Shown here one piece after another: positions 35,601 through 44,517 of a stretch of DNA of 64,000 nt. The stretch spans positions 186,001 to 250,000 of the forward strand of contig PLCN01000019.1 in the NCBI GenBank assembly GCA_003134785.1, in the 5' to 3' direction. The notes below the pieces were generated by a model. It ran no database searches, had not been told where the DNA came from, and worked only from the letters and a program-made list of their open reading frames with translations. Position 1 is the first letter of the stretch. Each line of letters opens with the position of its first letter. This stretch comes from Spartobacteria bacterium. GTDB taxonomy: Bacteria > Verrucomicrobiota > Verrucomicrobiia > Chthoniobacterales > UBA10450. The position numbers and the translations under genes are program-made.

Positions 35601-38600
35601 GCGTCTGTCCTCGTATCCGCGCTACCCTACGTGGTCGGTTACAAGACCGACGGCAATCTGAGTTACATCAACGCGAACACACCGCGCGCCGTTGATCTGC
35701 TCGCGGTCGATCCGCAACTGAAACGCATCGCTCTCGAGAACGTCACGCTGGAAGTGATCGCGGAGGAACACGTCTCGGTGGTGGCGAAGAAAGAGAACGG
35801 CAGCTACGGATACGAGTCGGTCTTGAAGGAACGGATCGCGAAGTCTGAGAAGATCGCCATCAGTCCGGACGGATTGCATTATCAGCTGCCGACGAACGAT
35901 CCCGGCGATTACATCGTCGAGCTCCGCGATGATGGGGGACGCAAGGTGAGTCGGATTCGTTTCTCGGTCGTCGGCAGCGGAATCGTAAAGCGGGCGCTCG
36001 ACAAAGATTCGGAGCTGCAGGTGAAACTCGCGCGCACGCAATACAACAGCGGCGAGGAAATCGAGATCAGCATCACCGCGCCCTACGCCGGCAGCGGTCT
36101 GATCACGATCGAGCGCGACAAGGTCTACGCGCTGCGCTGGTTCAAAACCGATGCCGCCAGCAGCGTGCAAAAGATCAAGGTGCCGGATGGTTTCGAGGGC
36201 AGCGGCTACATCAACGTCGCGCTGGTTCGCGCGCTCGATTCGAAGGAAGTTTTCACCAGTCCGCTCAGCTATGGCGTGGTGCCGTTCACCGCGAACATCG
36301 AGAAGCGGCGACTGAAGGTCGATCTGCAAACGGCGGCGATCGCGAAACCGGGCGAGCCGTTTCACATTAGCTACAAGACGGATCGGCCGTCGAAGATCGC
36401 GGTCTTTGCGGTCGATCAGGGCATCTTGCAGGTGAGCGATTACAAGCTGCCCGATCCACTTGGATTTTTCTTCCGCAAATGCGCGCTCGGGGTTGAGACC
36501 GCCCAGATCATGGATTTGATCATGCCGGAATTTTCGATTCTGCGCTCGATGTCCGCGTTCGGCGGCGATGGCGATAATCCCAAGCAGTTGAATCCGTTCA
36601 AGCGCGTGACGGAAAAACCGGTGGTGTATTGGTCGGGCATCGTTGATGCCGATACCACGGCGCGCGACGTGATTTACAACGTGCCGGATTACTTCAGCGG
36701 CACGCTCACGGTCATGGCGGTGGCGGTGGCTGATGACGCAACGGGCGCTGCGCAACGCGATGCGCTGATCCGCGGACCGTTTGTTATCACGCCGAGCGTG
36801 CCGGTTCTGGCCGCGCCGGGCGACGATTTCGAAGCCGGCGTGACCGTCGCGAACAACGTCGAAGGTTCGGGCCAAAACGCGGAGGTGCAGATTAGGGCCG
36901 AAAGTTCGGAGCACGTGCAAATCGTAAAGGCGCCGTCGCAAACGCTTCGAATCTCCGAAGGACGCGAGCAAACTACGGCGTTCTCCGTCCACGTGAACGA
37001 CAAGCTCGGCTCGGGCACGATCACGTTTATCGCCACCGCCGGTGGGAAGGAATCGCGGCTGCGTTCGACCATTAGCGTACGGCCGCCAATGACGTTCATG
37101 ACGCAGGTGCGCAGCAACAGTTTCACCAAAACCAGCGTCGACGTGCCCACGACGCGCGAGATGCATCCGGAATTCCGCAAGCTCATTGCTTCCGTCTCCG
37201 CGCTGCCGCTTGGCCTCGCCCACGGGCTCGATGTTTATCTAAAAGAATTTCCGCACGGCTGCAGCGAACAGATCACGAGCGCCGCCTTTTGTCGCCTGGT
37301 TCTCGCCAACGAAGCTGATTTCGGATTGGACCGGAAAGAGGTGAACGCGCAACTCGAAAACGTTTTTGCCGTTTTGCGCCGGAGACAAAACGATCAAGGC
37401 GCCTTCGGTTATTGGGGGCCGGAGAAGGGCGCGGGCATCGACTTCATGTCGGTCTACGCCATGCATTTTCTGATCGAAGCGAAAGCAACCGGCTTCGCGC
37501 CTCCGCCCGAGATGTTCGCGAGCGGCCTGCGCAATTTGCAGGCTATGGTCGCGAAGGAACCTGCGAGTCTCGATGACGCGCGATCGGTCGCCTACGCCAT
37601 TTACCTGCTCAGCCGTGAAGGCGTCGTGACCACGAATTACATTCTGAATCTGCGCGATTATCTCGAGAAGAATTTCGCGAAGGAATGGCCCTCCGATCTC
37701 ACGGGCGTCTATCTCGCGGGCGCGCTCCATATTCTGAAGAAGGACGATGACGCCGGGAAGCTGATTGCACGTTATCGGATCGGCCAGCACGATCCGAAGC
37801 AGATCACCGATTTCTACCAACCGCTCGGCGCCGATGCCCAATACGTCGCAATCCTGGCGCGGGAATTCCCCGCGCGATTGAAGAAACTTTCCGCCGCGGA
37901 ATTCGAAAACATCGTGAAACCGGTGAGCGAGGGCGGATTCAACACCTTATCGGCGGCGTATGCCGTGCTCGCACTAAAATCGTATTCGCAAATGGTCGCG
38001 CAGCATCCGCCCGAGTTGACGATCGAGGAAATCGACAAAGCCAAAAAAGCGAAGCGCCTAACGAGTGGAACAAAGCTGCTCCAAAGCGCGAACTTCTCGG
38101 GCGATGCGGCCACGCTGCGTTTCCGCAGCGCGACGACTCTCACTCCACCCGGAGCATTCTTCCAAGTTATCGAAGCTGGATTCGATCGCCAGCTTCCCGC
38201 CAGGACACTGAGCGATGGCTTGGAGGTTTACCGCGAGCTGCTCGATAAAGATGGCAAGCCGGTCACGACCACGCAATTGGGTGACGTGGTAACCGTCCGG
38301 CTCCGCGTCCGGAGCTTGCGGCCCGAATCAATCACTAACGTTGCGATCGTCGATCTCCTGCCCGGTGGTTTTGAAGTTGTCGGGTCGTCGTTGTCGCCGG
38401 GAATCTCGTCGATCAAAGGCGTGGATTACGTCGAGGTCCGCGAAGATCGCGCTGTGTTTTTTGCAACGGTTCCGGCGGAGACGCTCGAAATCACGTACCA
38501 GATCAAATCGTGTAACCGCGGAAGTTTCGTCGTACCGCCGGTCTTCGCGGAATCGATGTACGACCGCAACGTGAAAGCGCGCGGCTTGGGCGGAAAGATC

Positions 38601-38615
38601 AGCGTAACGAAATAA
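32700..38615 (+). CDS. Bacterial alpha-2-macroglobulin family protein
   Basis: A 1971-residue protein of the bacterial alpha-2-macroglobulin family, periplasmic protease traps that form covalent bonds with attacking proteases. The thioester motif is present as GCSEQ, with Cys1521 and Gln1524. A transmembrane helix at residues 57-76 (LLVAGGVLLVLLLASG) anchors it, in place of the lipobox of the E. coli YfhM protein. Residues 359-417 are a low-complexity Glu/Ser/Thr segment. Several macroglobulin-like beta domains come before the bait and thioester regions. pbpC follows after 16 bp, the same pairing as yfhM-pbpC in E. coli, suggesting joint guarding and repair of peptidoglycan. Confidence 0.92.
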   Translation: MLEFFWPLIRPFAWLARLLRKIARTLFGQLSWTPPHWLQRGFVRFHLYRRAHPLLVAGGVLLVLLLASGSLWTWRWYQRQPKPHKVYATVAPIPVTPLEKELKFPSLSIEFSEPAARLEDLKNPALQHVRLEPATAGTWKWNNDRSLTFAPTQDWPADRKFRIIFDRDLFPSHVRMDKFEYEASTPPFRAEIKSVIFAEDAKEPGIQRVIATVDLTHAVDPGELDKHAALNMIGGSNVFAPSDPAPHFSIVYGLHNRQAFIRSSPIVLPAAEDWIRVTIDKDLRTAQGGAETKEAVEQKTLVPSKETAFKIKSIDGSIVRNKEGEPEQILNVETSADINTTELAKALHIYLLPKREPAKTETSTEEESSSENSSEETPTESSDESAEKETSAKPDEEESGNAEDGEQTEEKSGETKWANADEVTDEILEQATVVKFTVIPTEQEFSREHHFKFKLEGDGQLYVRIDKNLRARSGYDLAENFTNVFSAPELPQEIDIQGDGGLLALSGERKLSIRSRGVPVIKFEIDRVLSTQINHLVSQTEGEFQAPEFKHGSFDQDNISRIAREDQTISLQNKWKANYSAFDFSQYLQKPSDGGSERGLFFVKARGWDPVTKKYIKSATATRFILVSDLGLLIKKNADHTSDVFVASIKTGDPVAGVTVELLGRNGIAVQSAKTSADGRVTFASVDKNEHEKKPVVYVARLGEDISFIPYARDDRMLNFSRFDVDGVTKVLAEDLDAFVFTDRGVYRPGDEMHIGLVIKQRNWQGRLAGLPVEMEVIDSRAVTVQTKKLALPAVGFAEVSYTTSYESPTGEYSVNVYLVKNNKRSTLLGSTTVNVKEFLPDRMKIETRLSKTSVHGWVDPKDMRASITLANLYGTPATDRRVKSHVELSPAGFSFPEFRDYSFYDSLFDEKKERQQQTVDLGEQQTNADGGADFDLQLDRFADATYSMQFFAEAFEGEGGRSITGQASVLVSALPYVVGYKTDGNLSYINANTPRAVDLLAVDPQLKRIALENVTLEVIAEEHVSVVAKKENGSYGYESVLKERIAKSEKIAISPDGLHYQLPTNDPGDYIVELRDDGGRKVSRIRFSVVGSGIVKRALDKDSELQVKLARTQYNSGEEIEISITAPYAGSGLITIERDKVYALRWFKTDAASSVQKIKVPDGFEGSGYINVALVRALDSKEVFTSPLSYGVVPFTANIEKRRLKVDLQTAAIAKPGEPFHISYKTDRPSKIAVFAVDQGILQVSDYKLPDPLGFFFRKCALGVETAQIMDLIMPEFSILRSMSAFGGDGDNPKQLNPFKRVTEKPVVYWSGIVDADTTARDVIYNVPDYFSGTLTVMAVAVADDATGAAQRDALIRGPFVITPSVPVLAAPGDDFEAGVTVANNVEGSGQNAEVQIRAESSEHVQIVKAPSQTLRISEGREQTTAFSVHVNDKLGSGTITFIATAGGKESRLRSTISVRPPMTFMTQVRSNSFTKTSVDVPTTREMHPEFRKLIASVSALPLGLAHGLDVYLKEFPHGCSEQITSAAFCRLVLANEADFGLDRKEVNAQLENVFAVLRRRQNDQGAFGYWGPEKGAGIDFMSVYAMHFLIEAKATGFAPPPEMFASGLRNLQAMVAKEPASLDDARSVAYAIYLLSREGVVTTNYILNLRDYLEKNFAKEWPSDLTGVYLAGALHILKKDDDAGKLIARYRIGQHDPKQITDFYQPLGADAQYVAILAREFPARLKKLSAAEFENIVKPVSEGGFNTLSAAYAVLALKSYSQMVAQHPPELTIEEIDKAKKAKRLTSGTKLLQSANFSGDAATLRFRSATTLTPPGAFFQVIEAGFDRQLPARTLSDGLEVYRELLDKDGKPVTTTQLGDVVTVRLRVRSLRPESITNVAIVDLLPGGFEVVGSSLSPGISSIKGVDYVEVREDRAVFFATVPAETLEITYQIKSCNRGSFVVPPVFAESMYDRNVKARGLGGKISVTK

Positions 38616-38631
38616 TTTCGGATACCGGAAA

Positions 38632-41082
38632 GTGAAATTCACGGTTCGCAAGAAATTCTGGGGAGCGCACGCGCCTCGCGTGCTGGCGAGGGCGCCTCGC
38701 CCTCGCGAACTTTTTACTGCCTCGGCGCCACTCGCTCGCGGAGAAGATTGTTTCGGCGAGGCGCCGAAACCAGCACGCGAGGCGCGTGCGCTCCCCAGAC
38801 ATCCCGTGCTTCGCCGCTGTTTCTATTTCGCGCTTCTCGTCCTCATTCCTTGTCTAATCTGGCTCTTCCTCCCCAAGCCGCCCTTGCTCAAACGAATCGA
38901 TTTTTCCACGCGGATGCGCGATCGAAACGGCAACGTTCTCCGCGTCACGCTCACAGCGGATCAGCAGTATCGAATCTGGACGCCGCTTCGCGAGATCTCA
39001 CCGTCACTGATCAACGCAACGGTCCGATTCGAGGACAAATATTTCGGACAGCATCCGGGCGTGAATCCGGTGCCGCTCTTCCGAGCCGCCTGGAACTTGG
39101 TGCGCTCCGGCAATTTACGGGCCGGCGCTTCGACGATCACGATGCAACTCGCGCGGCTGCGGTTTCATCTCCGCACCCGCACGCTTGGCGGAAAACTTCG
39201 GCAGATCCTCTACGCGCTTGAGCTCGAGCGTCATTACTCGAAGAACGAAATCCTCGAGGCCTACCTTAATCTTGCGCCGTACGGGCGGAACATTGAAGGC
39301 GCCGGCGCCGCGAGCGAGATCTACTTTGGCAAGACCGCCCTCCGTTTGAGTGGTCCGGAAGGTCTCGCGTTGAGTTTGATTCCGCAAAGTCCAACGCGCC
39401 GGGCGCTGATTGCCGGAAAGGAAAACGAAGTGCTCACCGCCGCGCAACAACGTCGATCCGCCCGCGTGGCCGACCAGGATGCACGGGAGATGTTTCGCCC
39501 CGAAGCACGGCCGAGAACAGAGTTGGTCGCTCCGCATTTCGTTCAAGGCGTGCTCGCCGGTAAAACGAATCGGGCGGAAATAACGACAACGCTCGATCTT
39601 TCGCTTCAACAAATTTTGGAGCGGCGCGTCACTGATTACATCGCGCAGAATCGCCAGCGTGGAATCGAAAACGCGTCGGCCCTGCTGATCGATTTCCAGA
39701 GCATGGAAGTGCTCGCTGATGTCGGGTCCGCCAATTTCTCGAACAAAGAAATTCAGGGGCAAGTCGATGGAACGCGACGCCCGCGCTCGCCCGGCTCGAC
39801 CTTGAAGCCGTTCGTTTATGCGCTGGCGCTCGATCAGGGACGTATTCACCCGCTGACCTTGCTCAAGGACGCACCACGCAGCTTTGGGGATTACAATCCG
39901 GAGAATTTCGATCGGGAATTTCTCGGGCCGATCCGCGCCTCGGACGCTCTCGCGCGCAGCCGCAATGTGCCGGCCGTCACTCTCGCCTCGGAGTTGGCGC
40001 ACCCGACTTTGTACGAATTTCTTCGCGAGGCCAATGTTTCGCTGCCGCACCCTGAATCGTACTACGGCCTCGCATTGCCGCTCGGCGGCGCTGAAGTAAC
40101 GATGGAAGATTTGGTGCGCCTTTATGCGACGCTGGCGAATGGCGGCCGATTCCAGGCGCTTCGCCGCTTACTGCACGAACCGCCGGGCCCCAGCCGACGA
40201 CTGCTCACGCCGGAAGCAGCTTTTCTCACGCTCGAAATGCTCGGGCAAATTCCGAGACCGGGAATGACGAACACCGATTCAAGCCAGCGCGCACAAGTAT
40301 TCTGGAAAACAGGCACGTCGCATGGATTTCGCGATGCCTGGTCGGTCGCGGTCTTCGATCATTATGTGCTGGCAGTTTGGATTGGCAATTTCGATGGACG
40401 CAGAAACCCTGCGTTCATCGGCCGCACCGGCGCCGCGCCGCTTCTATTTCAAATGATCGACGGCTTGCGCGCGAGCCAGCCCTCACATGCTGAACCGCAT
40501 TTGCCTCCTCCCGGATCGAACTTAAAGCGCGTGGAATTCTGTTCGGTCTCCGGTCAGCTGCCGGGCCCGTCGTGTCCGCATCGAACGGAAAGCTGGTTCA
40601 TCCCGGGCATCTCCCCGATCACGACTTGCGATGTCCATCGCGAGGTGTTGGTGGATGCGGCGACAGGTTTGCGCGTGGACCAGGACGATGGCACGCGCGT
40701 GTTGAAACGCGAGGTCTACGAATTTTGGTCGTCGGATTTACTCGCGCTCTTTGATCGAGCCGGCGTTCCGAGAAAGTTGCCACCGCCCTTTTTGCCGGCA
40801 ATCGGGAATGACCTTCTCGCGCGCAGTGGCCATCCGCCCAAAATCAATTTGCCCGCGAATGAGATGACGCTCTCACCGGCGTCCACAACCACGCCAGGAA
40901 TTCCCCTTCGAGCCGAAACCGAAAGCGGCGTGAGAAAACTCTACTGGTTTGCCGACAAAACATTTATCGGCGCATGCGAAGCTCACGAGGTCCTTTGCTG
41001 GAAACCAACGCCCGGGGTTTATCAACTCACCGCGCTGGATGATCACGGACGCTCAGGGTCGCGCTCGGTGACATTGCGGTGA
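38632..41082 (+). CDS. pbpC: Penicillin-binding protein 1C
   Basis: An 816-residue bifunctional class A penicillin-binding protein. The glycosyltransferase domain has VRFEDKYFGQHPG (Glu134) and GASTITMQLARL. The transpeptidase has SxxK as STLK (Ser389), SxN in RSRNVPAV and KTGTS at Lys559. A C-terminal BiPBP_C domain follows. If translation starts at GTG 38632, residues 9-56 are encoded by a family C palindromic repeat. A GTG at 38806, directly after the repeat, gives a neater product with a short leader and the membrane helix (FALLVLIPCLIWLFL), so the true start is uncertain. It is co-directional with the alpha-2-macroglobulin gene. Confidence 0.9.
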   Translation: MKFTVRKKFWGAHAPRVLARAPRPRELFTASAPLARGEDCFGEAPKPAREARALPRHPVLRRCFYFALLVLIPCLIWLFLPKPPLLKRIDFSTRMRDRNGNVLRVTLTADQQYRIWTPLREISPSLINATVRFEDKYFGQHPGVNPVPLFRAAWNLVRSGNLRAGASTITMQLARLRFHLRTRTLGGKLRQILYALELERHYSKNEILEAYLNLAPYGRNIEGAGAASEIYFGKTALRLSGPEGLALSLIPQSPTRRALIAGKENEVLTAAQQRRSARVADQDAREMFRPEARPRTELVAPHFVQGVLAGKTNRAEITTTLDLSLQQILERRVTDYIAQNRQRGIENASALLIDFQSMEVLADVGSANFSNKEIQGQVDGTRRPRSPGSTLKPFVYALALDQGRIHPLTLLKDAPRSFGDYNPENFDREFLGPIRASDALARSRNVPAVTLASELAHPTLYEFLREANVSLPHPESYYGLALPLGGAEVTMEDLVRLYATLANGGRFQALRRLLHEPPGPSRRLLTPEAAFLTLEMLGQIPRPGMTNTDSSQRAQVFWKTGTSHGFRDAWSVAVFDHYVLAVWIGNFDGRRNPAFIGRTGAAPLLFQMIDGLRASQPSHAEPHLPPPGSNLKRVEFCSVSGQLPGPSCPHRTESWFIPGISPITTCDVHREVLVDAATGLRVDQDDGTRVLKREVYEFWSSDLLALFDRAGVPRKLPPPFLPAIGNDLLARSGHPPKINLPANEMTLSPASTTTPGIPLRAETESGVRKLYWFADKTFIGACEAHEVLCWKPTPGVYQLTALDDHGRSGSRSVTLR
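38657..38799. repeat. Family C inverted repeat, copy 2 (in pbpC 5' region)
   Basis: The outer arms TCTGGGGAGCGCACGCG and CGCGTGCGCTCCCCAGA match copy 1 exactly, and the inner stems GGCGAGGCGCC-like are related to it. The frame from GTG 38632 stays open through it. It could be part of pbpC or part of its leader. Confidence 0.85.
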
Positions 41083-41084
41083 AG

Positions 41085-41196
41085 CTTCTGTAGCCGCTTC
41101 GCTATGCGAAGCGTGAGAGCGCCGCTGAAGACAATCGAGGCTGAGCATTCGTCGTTGGCCGAACTCACGCCGCCCACAGGGCGGCGGCTACAGAAG
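41085..41196. repeat. Family E repeat, copy 2
   Basis: The left side is CTTCTGTAGCCGCTTCGC with the inner palindrome CGCTTCGCTATGCGAAGCG, and the right side is GGGCGGCGGCTACAGAAG. It begins two bases after the pbpC stop and may act as its terminator. Confidence 0.8.
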
Positions 41197-41239
41197 CGCT
41201 CGACATTTCAAGAAGCTGCGGATTATCACAGGGTAATGG

Positions 41240-41968
41240 TTGATTCCGCAGCCGCCGGCACTGGTCTGTCAGATTTGCAAGCAACCGATATCGCCGCAAA
41301 ACGGCACGATCGGCGAGGTGGTCCGTCCATCGCTTTCAGCCTTCATCAAAAAGAAAGACCCGGCGTGGGACGGTAAGGGTTTTATCTGCTTCGACGATCT
41401 CGGGAAGTTCCGCCGGGATTACGTGAAGGAAGTCCTGGAGGACGAAATTGGTGAGCTGTCGGCGCTCGATCAGGAGGTCGTCGAAAGCCTGCAAGCGCAC
41501 GAAATTCTCTCGAGCGATATCAGCAAGCAGTTCGAGAAGAAACTCACCTTCGGCGAGCGGCTTTCCGATACCATCGCGGCCTTTGGCGGGAGCTGGACTT
41601 TCATCATCTTCTTCAGCGTCGTCCTGCTGCTCTGCATCCTGATCAACAGTTTCATTTTGGCGACGCGAGCATTTGATCCCTATCCGTACATCTTGATGAA
41701 TTTGGTTCTCTCCGCACTCGCAGCGCTGCAGGCGCCGGTCATCATGATAAGCCAAAATCGAGGCGAGGCGCGAGATCGTGCGCGCGGTGAAAACGATTAC
41801 AAGGTCAATCTAAAAGCCGAGCTCGAAATCCGGCACCTCCACGAAAAAATCGATCACCTGCTTCGCCGCCAGTACAACCGCCTTTTCGAGATTCAACAGA
41901 TCCAAATAGAGCTGCTGGAAGAGCTGACCCGCAAGAGCGAGAAGACGCCGCCTGCTCCCGCCACGTAG
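41240..41968 (+). CDS. DUF1003 membrane protein with an N-terminal zinc-like cysteine site
   Basis: A 242-residue protein. Residues 1-60 hold CQIC and a later single Cys (GFICFDDL), suggesting a partial zinc site. The DUF1003 region begins at FGERLSDTIAAFGGSW and contains two transmembrane helices (about residues 118-140 and 150-165) flanking RAFDPYPYILMNLVLSALAA, cut here as FDPYPYILMNLVLS, then MISQNRGEARDR. A C-terminal coiled coil follows (LHEKIDHLLRRQ). The start is a TTG at 41240, since no ATG or GTG gives a better N-terminus. The function of the family is unknown. Confidence 0.75.
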   Translation: MIPQPPALVCQICKQPISPQNGTIGEVVRPSLSAFIKKKDPAWDGKGFICFDDLGKFRRDYVKEVLEDEIGELSALDQEVVESLQAHEILSSDISKQFEKKLTFGERLSDTIAAFGGSWTFIIFFSVVLLLCILINSFILATRAFDPYPYILMNLVLSALAALQAPVIMISQNRGEARDRARGENDYKVNLKAELEIRHLHEKIDHLLRRQYNRLFEIQQIQIELLEELTRKSEKTPPAPAT

Positions 41969-42032
41969 CGAAATCGTCCATTCGCTATATTTCCATTGAA
42001 GAGCGTGGGGCAACACCGGAGCGTTACGCCCG

Positions 42033-44033
42033 ATGTCCCGCGAATACACGCTCCAGCGCGCCCCGCACGCGACCGCGATCAACATTGATTACGCGTCGGA
42101 GCTGAACGAGCAGCAGCTTGCGGCGGTGACGGCTTCGCCCGGGCCGCTGCTGGTGATCGCCGGGGCGGGCAGCGGGAAGACGCGCACCTTGACTTATCGC
42201 GTGGCGTATTTGCTCGAGAACGGCATCGATCCGCGGAATATTCTGCTGCTCACTTTTACGAACAAGGCCGCCCGGCAGATGGTCGAGCGCGTAGCTAATC
42301 TCTTGCCGGTGGATTCAAGCGGGTTGTGGGGCGGTACCTTTCACTCGATCGGAAATCGGATGCTGCGCCGGCATGGGAGTGCCCTGGGGTATTCGAGCGG
42401 ATTCAGCATCATGGACCGCGAAGATCAAAAAGATCTCATCAACACGGTCGTGGCGGCTGCCGGGATCAATCCAAAAGAGATGCGATTCCCGAAAGGCGAT
42501 GTCCTCGCGGAGATTTTTAGTTTTGTCATCAACACGGAGACGCCGATCGATGCGTTGCTCGCGGAAAAGTTTCCGTATTTCCTGCCCCTGCTCGAGCAGA
42601 TCAAGGACGTGCACGCGCGCTACGAAAAAAAGAAGAAGTCCACGAACTCGATGGACTTCGACGATCTGCTCGAGAAAACGCTCCGGATGTTGAAAGAGCA
42701 CGAAGAGATCGCGGCCTTTTACCGGCGTCAGTTCCAATTCATTTTGGTCGATGAATATCAGGACACGAACAAGATCCAGGCTGACTTCATCGACACGCTC
42801 GCCTCGGAGCATCGCAACGTGATGGTGGTGGGCGACGACGCGCAATCGATCTATTCGTGGCGCGGCGCGAATTTCAAAAACATTCTGGCCTTTCCGCAGC
42901 GCTATCCGGACGCGCAGGTCTTCAAGATCGAGATGAATTATCGGAGCGTGCCGGATATTCTCCGCGTGGCGAATGCCGCCATCGCCGCGAACGTGCAGCA
43001 ATTTCGCAAGCAACTGAGCGCCACGCGACCTACGAATTCAGTCAAGCCGGGCGTCGTGGGACTGAACGACGGCAGCGAGCAGGCGCAATTCGTGGCCCAA
43101 AGGATTTTGGAACTGCGCGACGAAGGCGTGGACCTGAACGAGATCGCGGTTTTGTATCGGGCGCATTACCACGCGATCGAATTACAGCTCGAACTTTCGC
43201 GGCGTGGAATTCCCTACGTGATCACGAGCGGCGTTCGGTTCTTCGAGCAGGCGCATGTGAAAGACGTGACGGCATTCATCCGGTTCATCGCGAATCCGCG
43301 AGATGAAGTTGCGTTCAAACGGATGGTAAAATTGCTGCCCGGGATCGGGGGAAAAAACGCGGACAATCTTTGGCGCGCGTGGGAAGGCAAGTTGAACGAG
43401 CATGGAGACATCATCTCGTGGAGCGAGCGACTCCTGGCGATGGCCGTCGGCGCGAAATCGAAGAAATCGTGGGAGCAGCTCGCGCACACGCTCGATGAAA
43501 TTGCGCCGGGCGGACAGCCGAACCCGCCGTCGGAAATGATCACGTCGATCGTGGAAGCGGTTTACGACGACTACGCGAAAGCGAATTTCACCAACTACGA
43601 GCTGCGCCGGGAAGATCTGAACCAGCTCGCGGCTTTCGCGCGCCAGTTCAAGGATGTGCACGAATTTCTTTCCCAGCTGGCGCTGATCAGCAATATCGAT
43701 GCGGAGCCGGCCTTGGATCAAAACGCGGACAATGAAGCGGTCAATCTGTCATCGGTGCATCAGGCGAAGGGACTCGAGTATCACACAGTCTTCGTGATCT
43801 GGCTGACCGACGGAATGTTCCCGAGCGCGCGCTCACTCGAAACGCGCGATGCGATCGAAGAAGAACGCCGGTTGTTCTATGTCGCGATCACGCGCGCGCG
43901 CGACGAGCTTTATCTAACGTATCCGCACATGCGCCTGAATGCGGGTTACGGCGACATGTTCCAGCGGCCTTCGCGTTTCCTCAAAGAGATTCCGACGCAA
44001 CTGGTTGAGGACTGGCAGGTCCGGCGTGGTTGA
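42033..44033 (+). CDS. UvrD/PcrA-type DNA helicase
   Basis: A 666-residue superfamily 1A helicase, a 3'-5' DNA translocase used in repair, plasmid replication or fork restart. Motifs in order: Q-motif region LNEQQLAAV, Walker A GAGSGKTRTLTYRVA, motif Ia TFTNKAARQM, Walker B VDEYQDTN, motif III GDDAQSIYSWRGA, motif IV MNYRSVPDIL, motif V VHQAKGLEYHTVF and motif VI VAITRARDELYL. The length fits PcrA/UvrD/Rep rather than RecB. The partner cannot be told from context. The GxxExxY cassette begins eight bases after the stop codon. Confidence 0.93.
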   Translation: MSREYTLQRAPHATAINIDYASELNEQQLAAVTASPGPLLVIAGAGSGKTRTLTYRVAYLLENGIDPRNILLLTFTNKAARQMVERVANLLPVDSSGLWGGTFHSIGNRMLRRHGSALGYSSGFSIMDREDQKDLINTVVAAAGINPKEMRFPKGDVLAEIFSFVINTETPIDALLAEKFPYFLPLLEQIKDVHARYEKKKKSTNSMDFDDLLEKTLRMLKEHEEIAAFYRRQFQFILVDEYQDTNKIQADFIDTLASEHRNVMVVGDDAQSIYSWRGANFKNILAFPQRYPDAQVFKIEMNYRSVPDILRVANAAIAANVQQFRKQLSATRPTNSVKPGVVGLNDGSEQAQFVAQRILELRDEGVDLNEIAVLYRAHYHAIELQLELSRRGIPYVITSGVRFFEQAHVKDVTAFIRFIANPRDEVAFKRMVKLLPGIGGKNADNLWRAWEGKLNEHGDIISWSERLLAMAVGAKSKKSWEQLAHTLDEIAPGGQPNPPSEMITSIVEAVYDDYAKANFTNYELRREDLNQLAAFARQFKDVHEFLSQLALISNIDAEPALDQNADNEAVNLSSVHQAKGLEYHTVFVIWLTDGMFPSARSLETRDAIEEERRLFYVAITRARDELYLTYPHMRLNAGYGDMFQRPSRFLKEIPTQLVEDWQVRRG

Positions 44034-44040
44034 TTTTTTG

Positions 44041-44502
44041 GCCACGGATTGACACGGATGAAACACGGATAGGGAGATGTTGGAAATCGACGACGAACAT
44101 CCGAGCAAGTTGCTCCACCGCGATATTACCGAACGGATTATCGGAGGCGCATTCGAGGTGCACGGCGAACTTGGATATGGATTTCTCGAACGTGTTTATG
44201 AGCGGGCACTGCAAGTGGAGTTAATCCGACGCGGGTCCGCTGTGGAAATCGAAAAGCGCGTGCAGGTCCGTTACAAGGATGTCGTAGTCGGCGATTATGA
44301 TTCTGATTTGATTGTCGATGGGTGCGTGCTCGTCGAGTTGAAAGTCAATCCTCAGTATGATCGCCGCGATGAGGCGCAGCTCCTTAATGTGTTGAAGGCA
44401 ACTGGGATCAAGGTCGGGCTTCTCGTCAATTTCGGGCGGACAAAAGTCGAGTACAAGCGCCTCGTCTTTTAAATCCGTGTTTCATCCGTGTTCATCCGTG
44501 GC
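44041..44502. mobile_element. Inverted-repeat-bounded GxxExxY cassette (462 bp)
   Basis: Two 30-bp arms, 44041-44070 (GCCACGGATTGACACGGATG then AAACACGGAT) and 44473-44502, are inverted complements at 28 of 30 positions. The GxxExxY gene fits between them with six bases to spare on the left and its stop touching the right arm. No target-site duplication is evident. An empty pair of similar arms at 46218-46296 and a half arm at 25861 show that the arms occur without the gene. Mobility is inferred from this layout. Confidence 0.65.
44077..44472 (+). CDS. GxxExxY protein (PD-(D/E)XK-like)
   Basis: A 131-residue member of the GxxExxY family, named for the motif seen here as GFLERVY (near residue 35). 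The later block DSDLIVDGCVLVELKVN carries the Asp and Glu-x-Lys pattern of a PD-(D/E)XK nuclease fold, and DEAQLLNVLKATGIKVGLLVNFG completes the family signature (shown in two parts: DEAQLLNVLK and GIKVGLLVNFG). The family's biological role is unknown. The gene is sealed between near-identical inverted repeats that reach its start and stop, which argues that gene and repeats move as one. Confidence 0.85.
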   Translation: MLEIDDEHPSKLLHRDITERIIGGAFEVHGELGYGFLERVYERALQVELIRRGSAVEIEKRVQVRYKDVVVGDYDSDLIVDGCVLVELKVNPQYDRRDEAQLLNVLKATGIKVGLLVNFGRTKVEYKRLVF

Positions 44503-44517
44503 TGAACTTTCCCCTGC

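Noticed and set aside
35622-37223. A 533-codon open frame on the minus strand opposite the alpha-2-macroglobulin gene
   Set aside because: It is rich in Arg and His, shows no domain motif and lies wholly antisense to a well-supported gene. Such long shadows are common in GC-rich DNA.
44077-44472. GxxExxY gene as part of a toxin-antitoxin pair or a group II intron
   Set aside because: No partner gene fits between the repeats, there is no reverse transcriptase and no intron structure; the element holds this single gene only.
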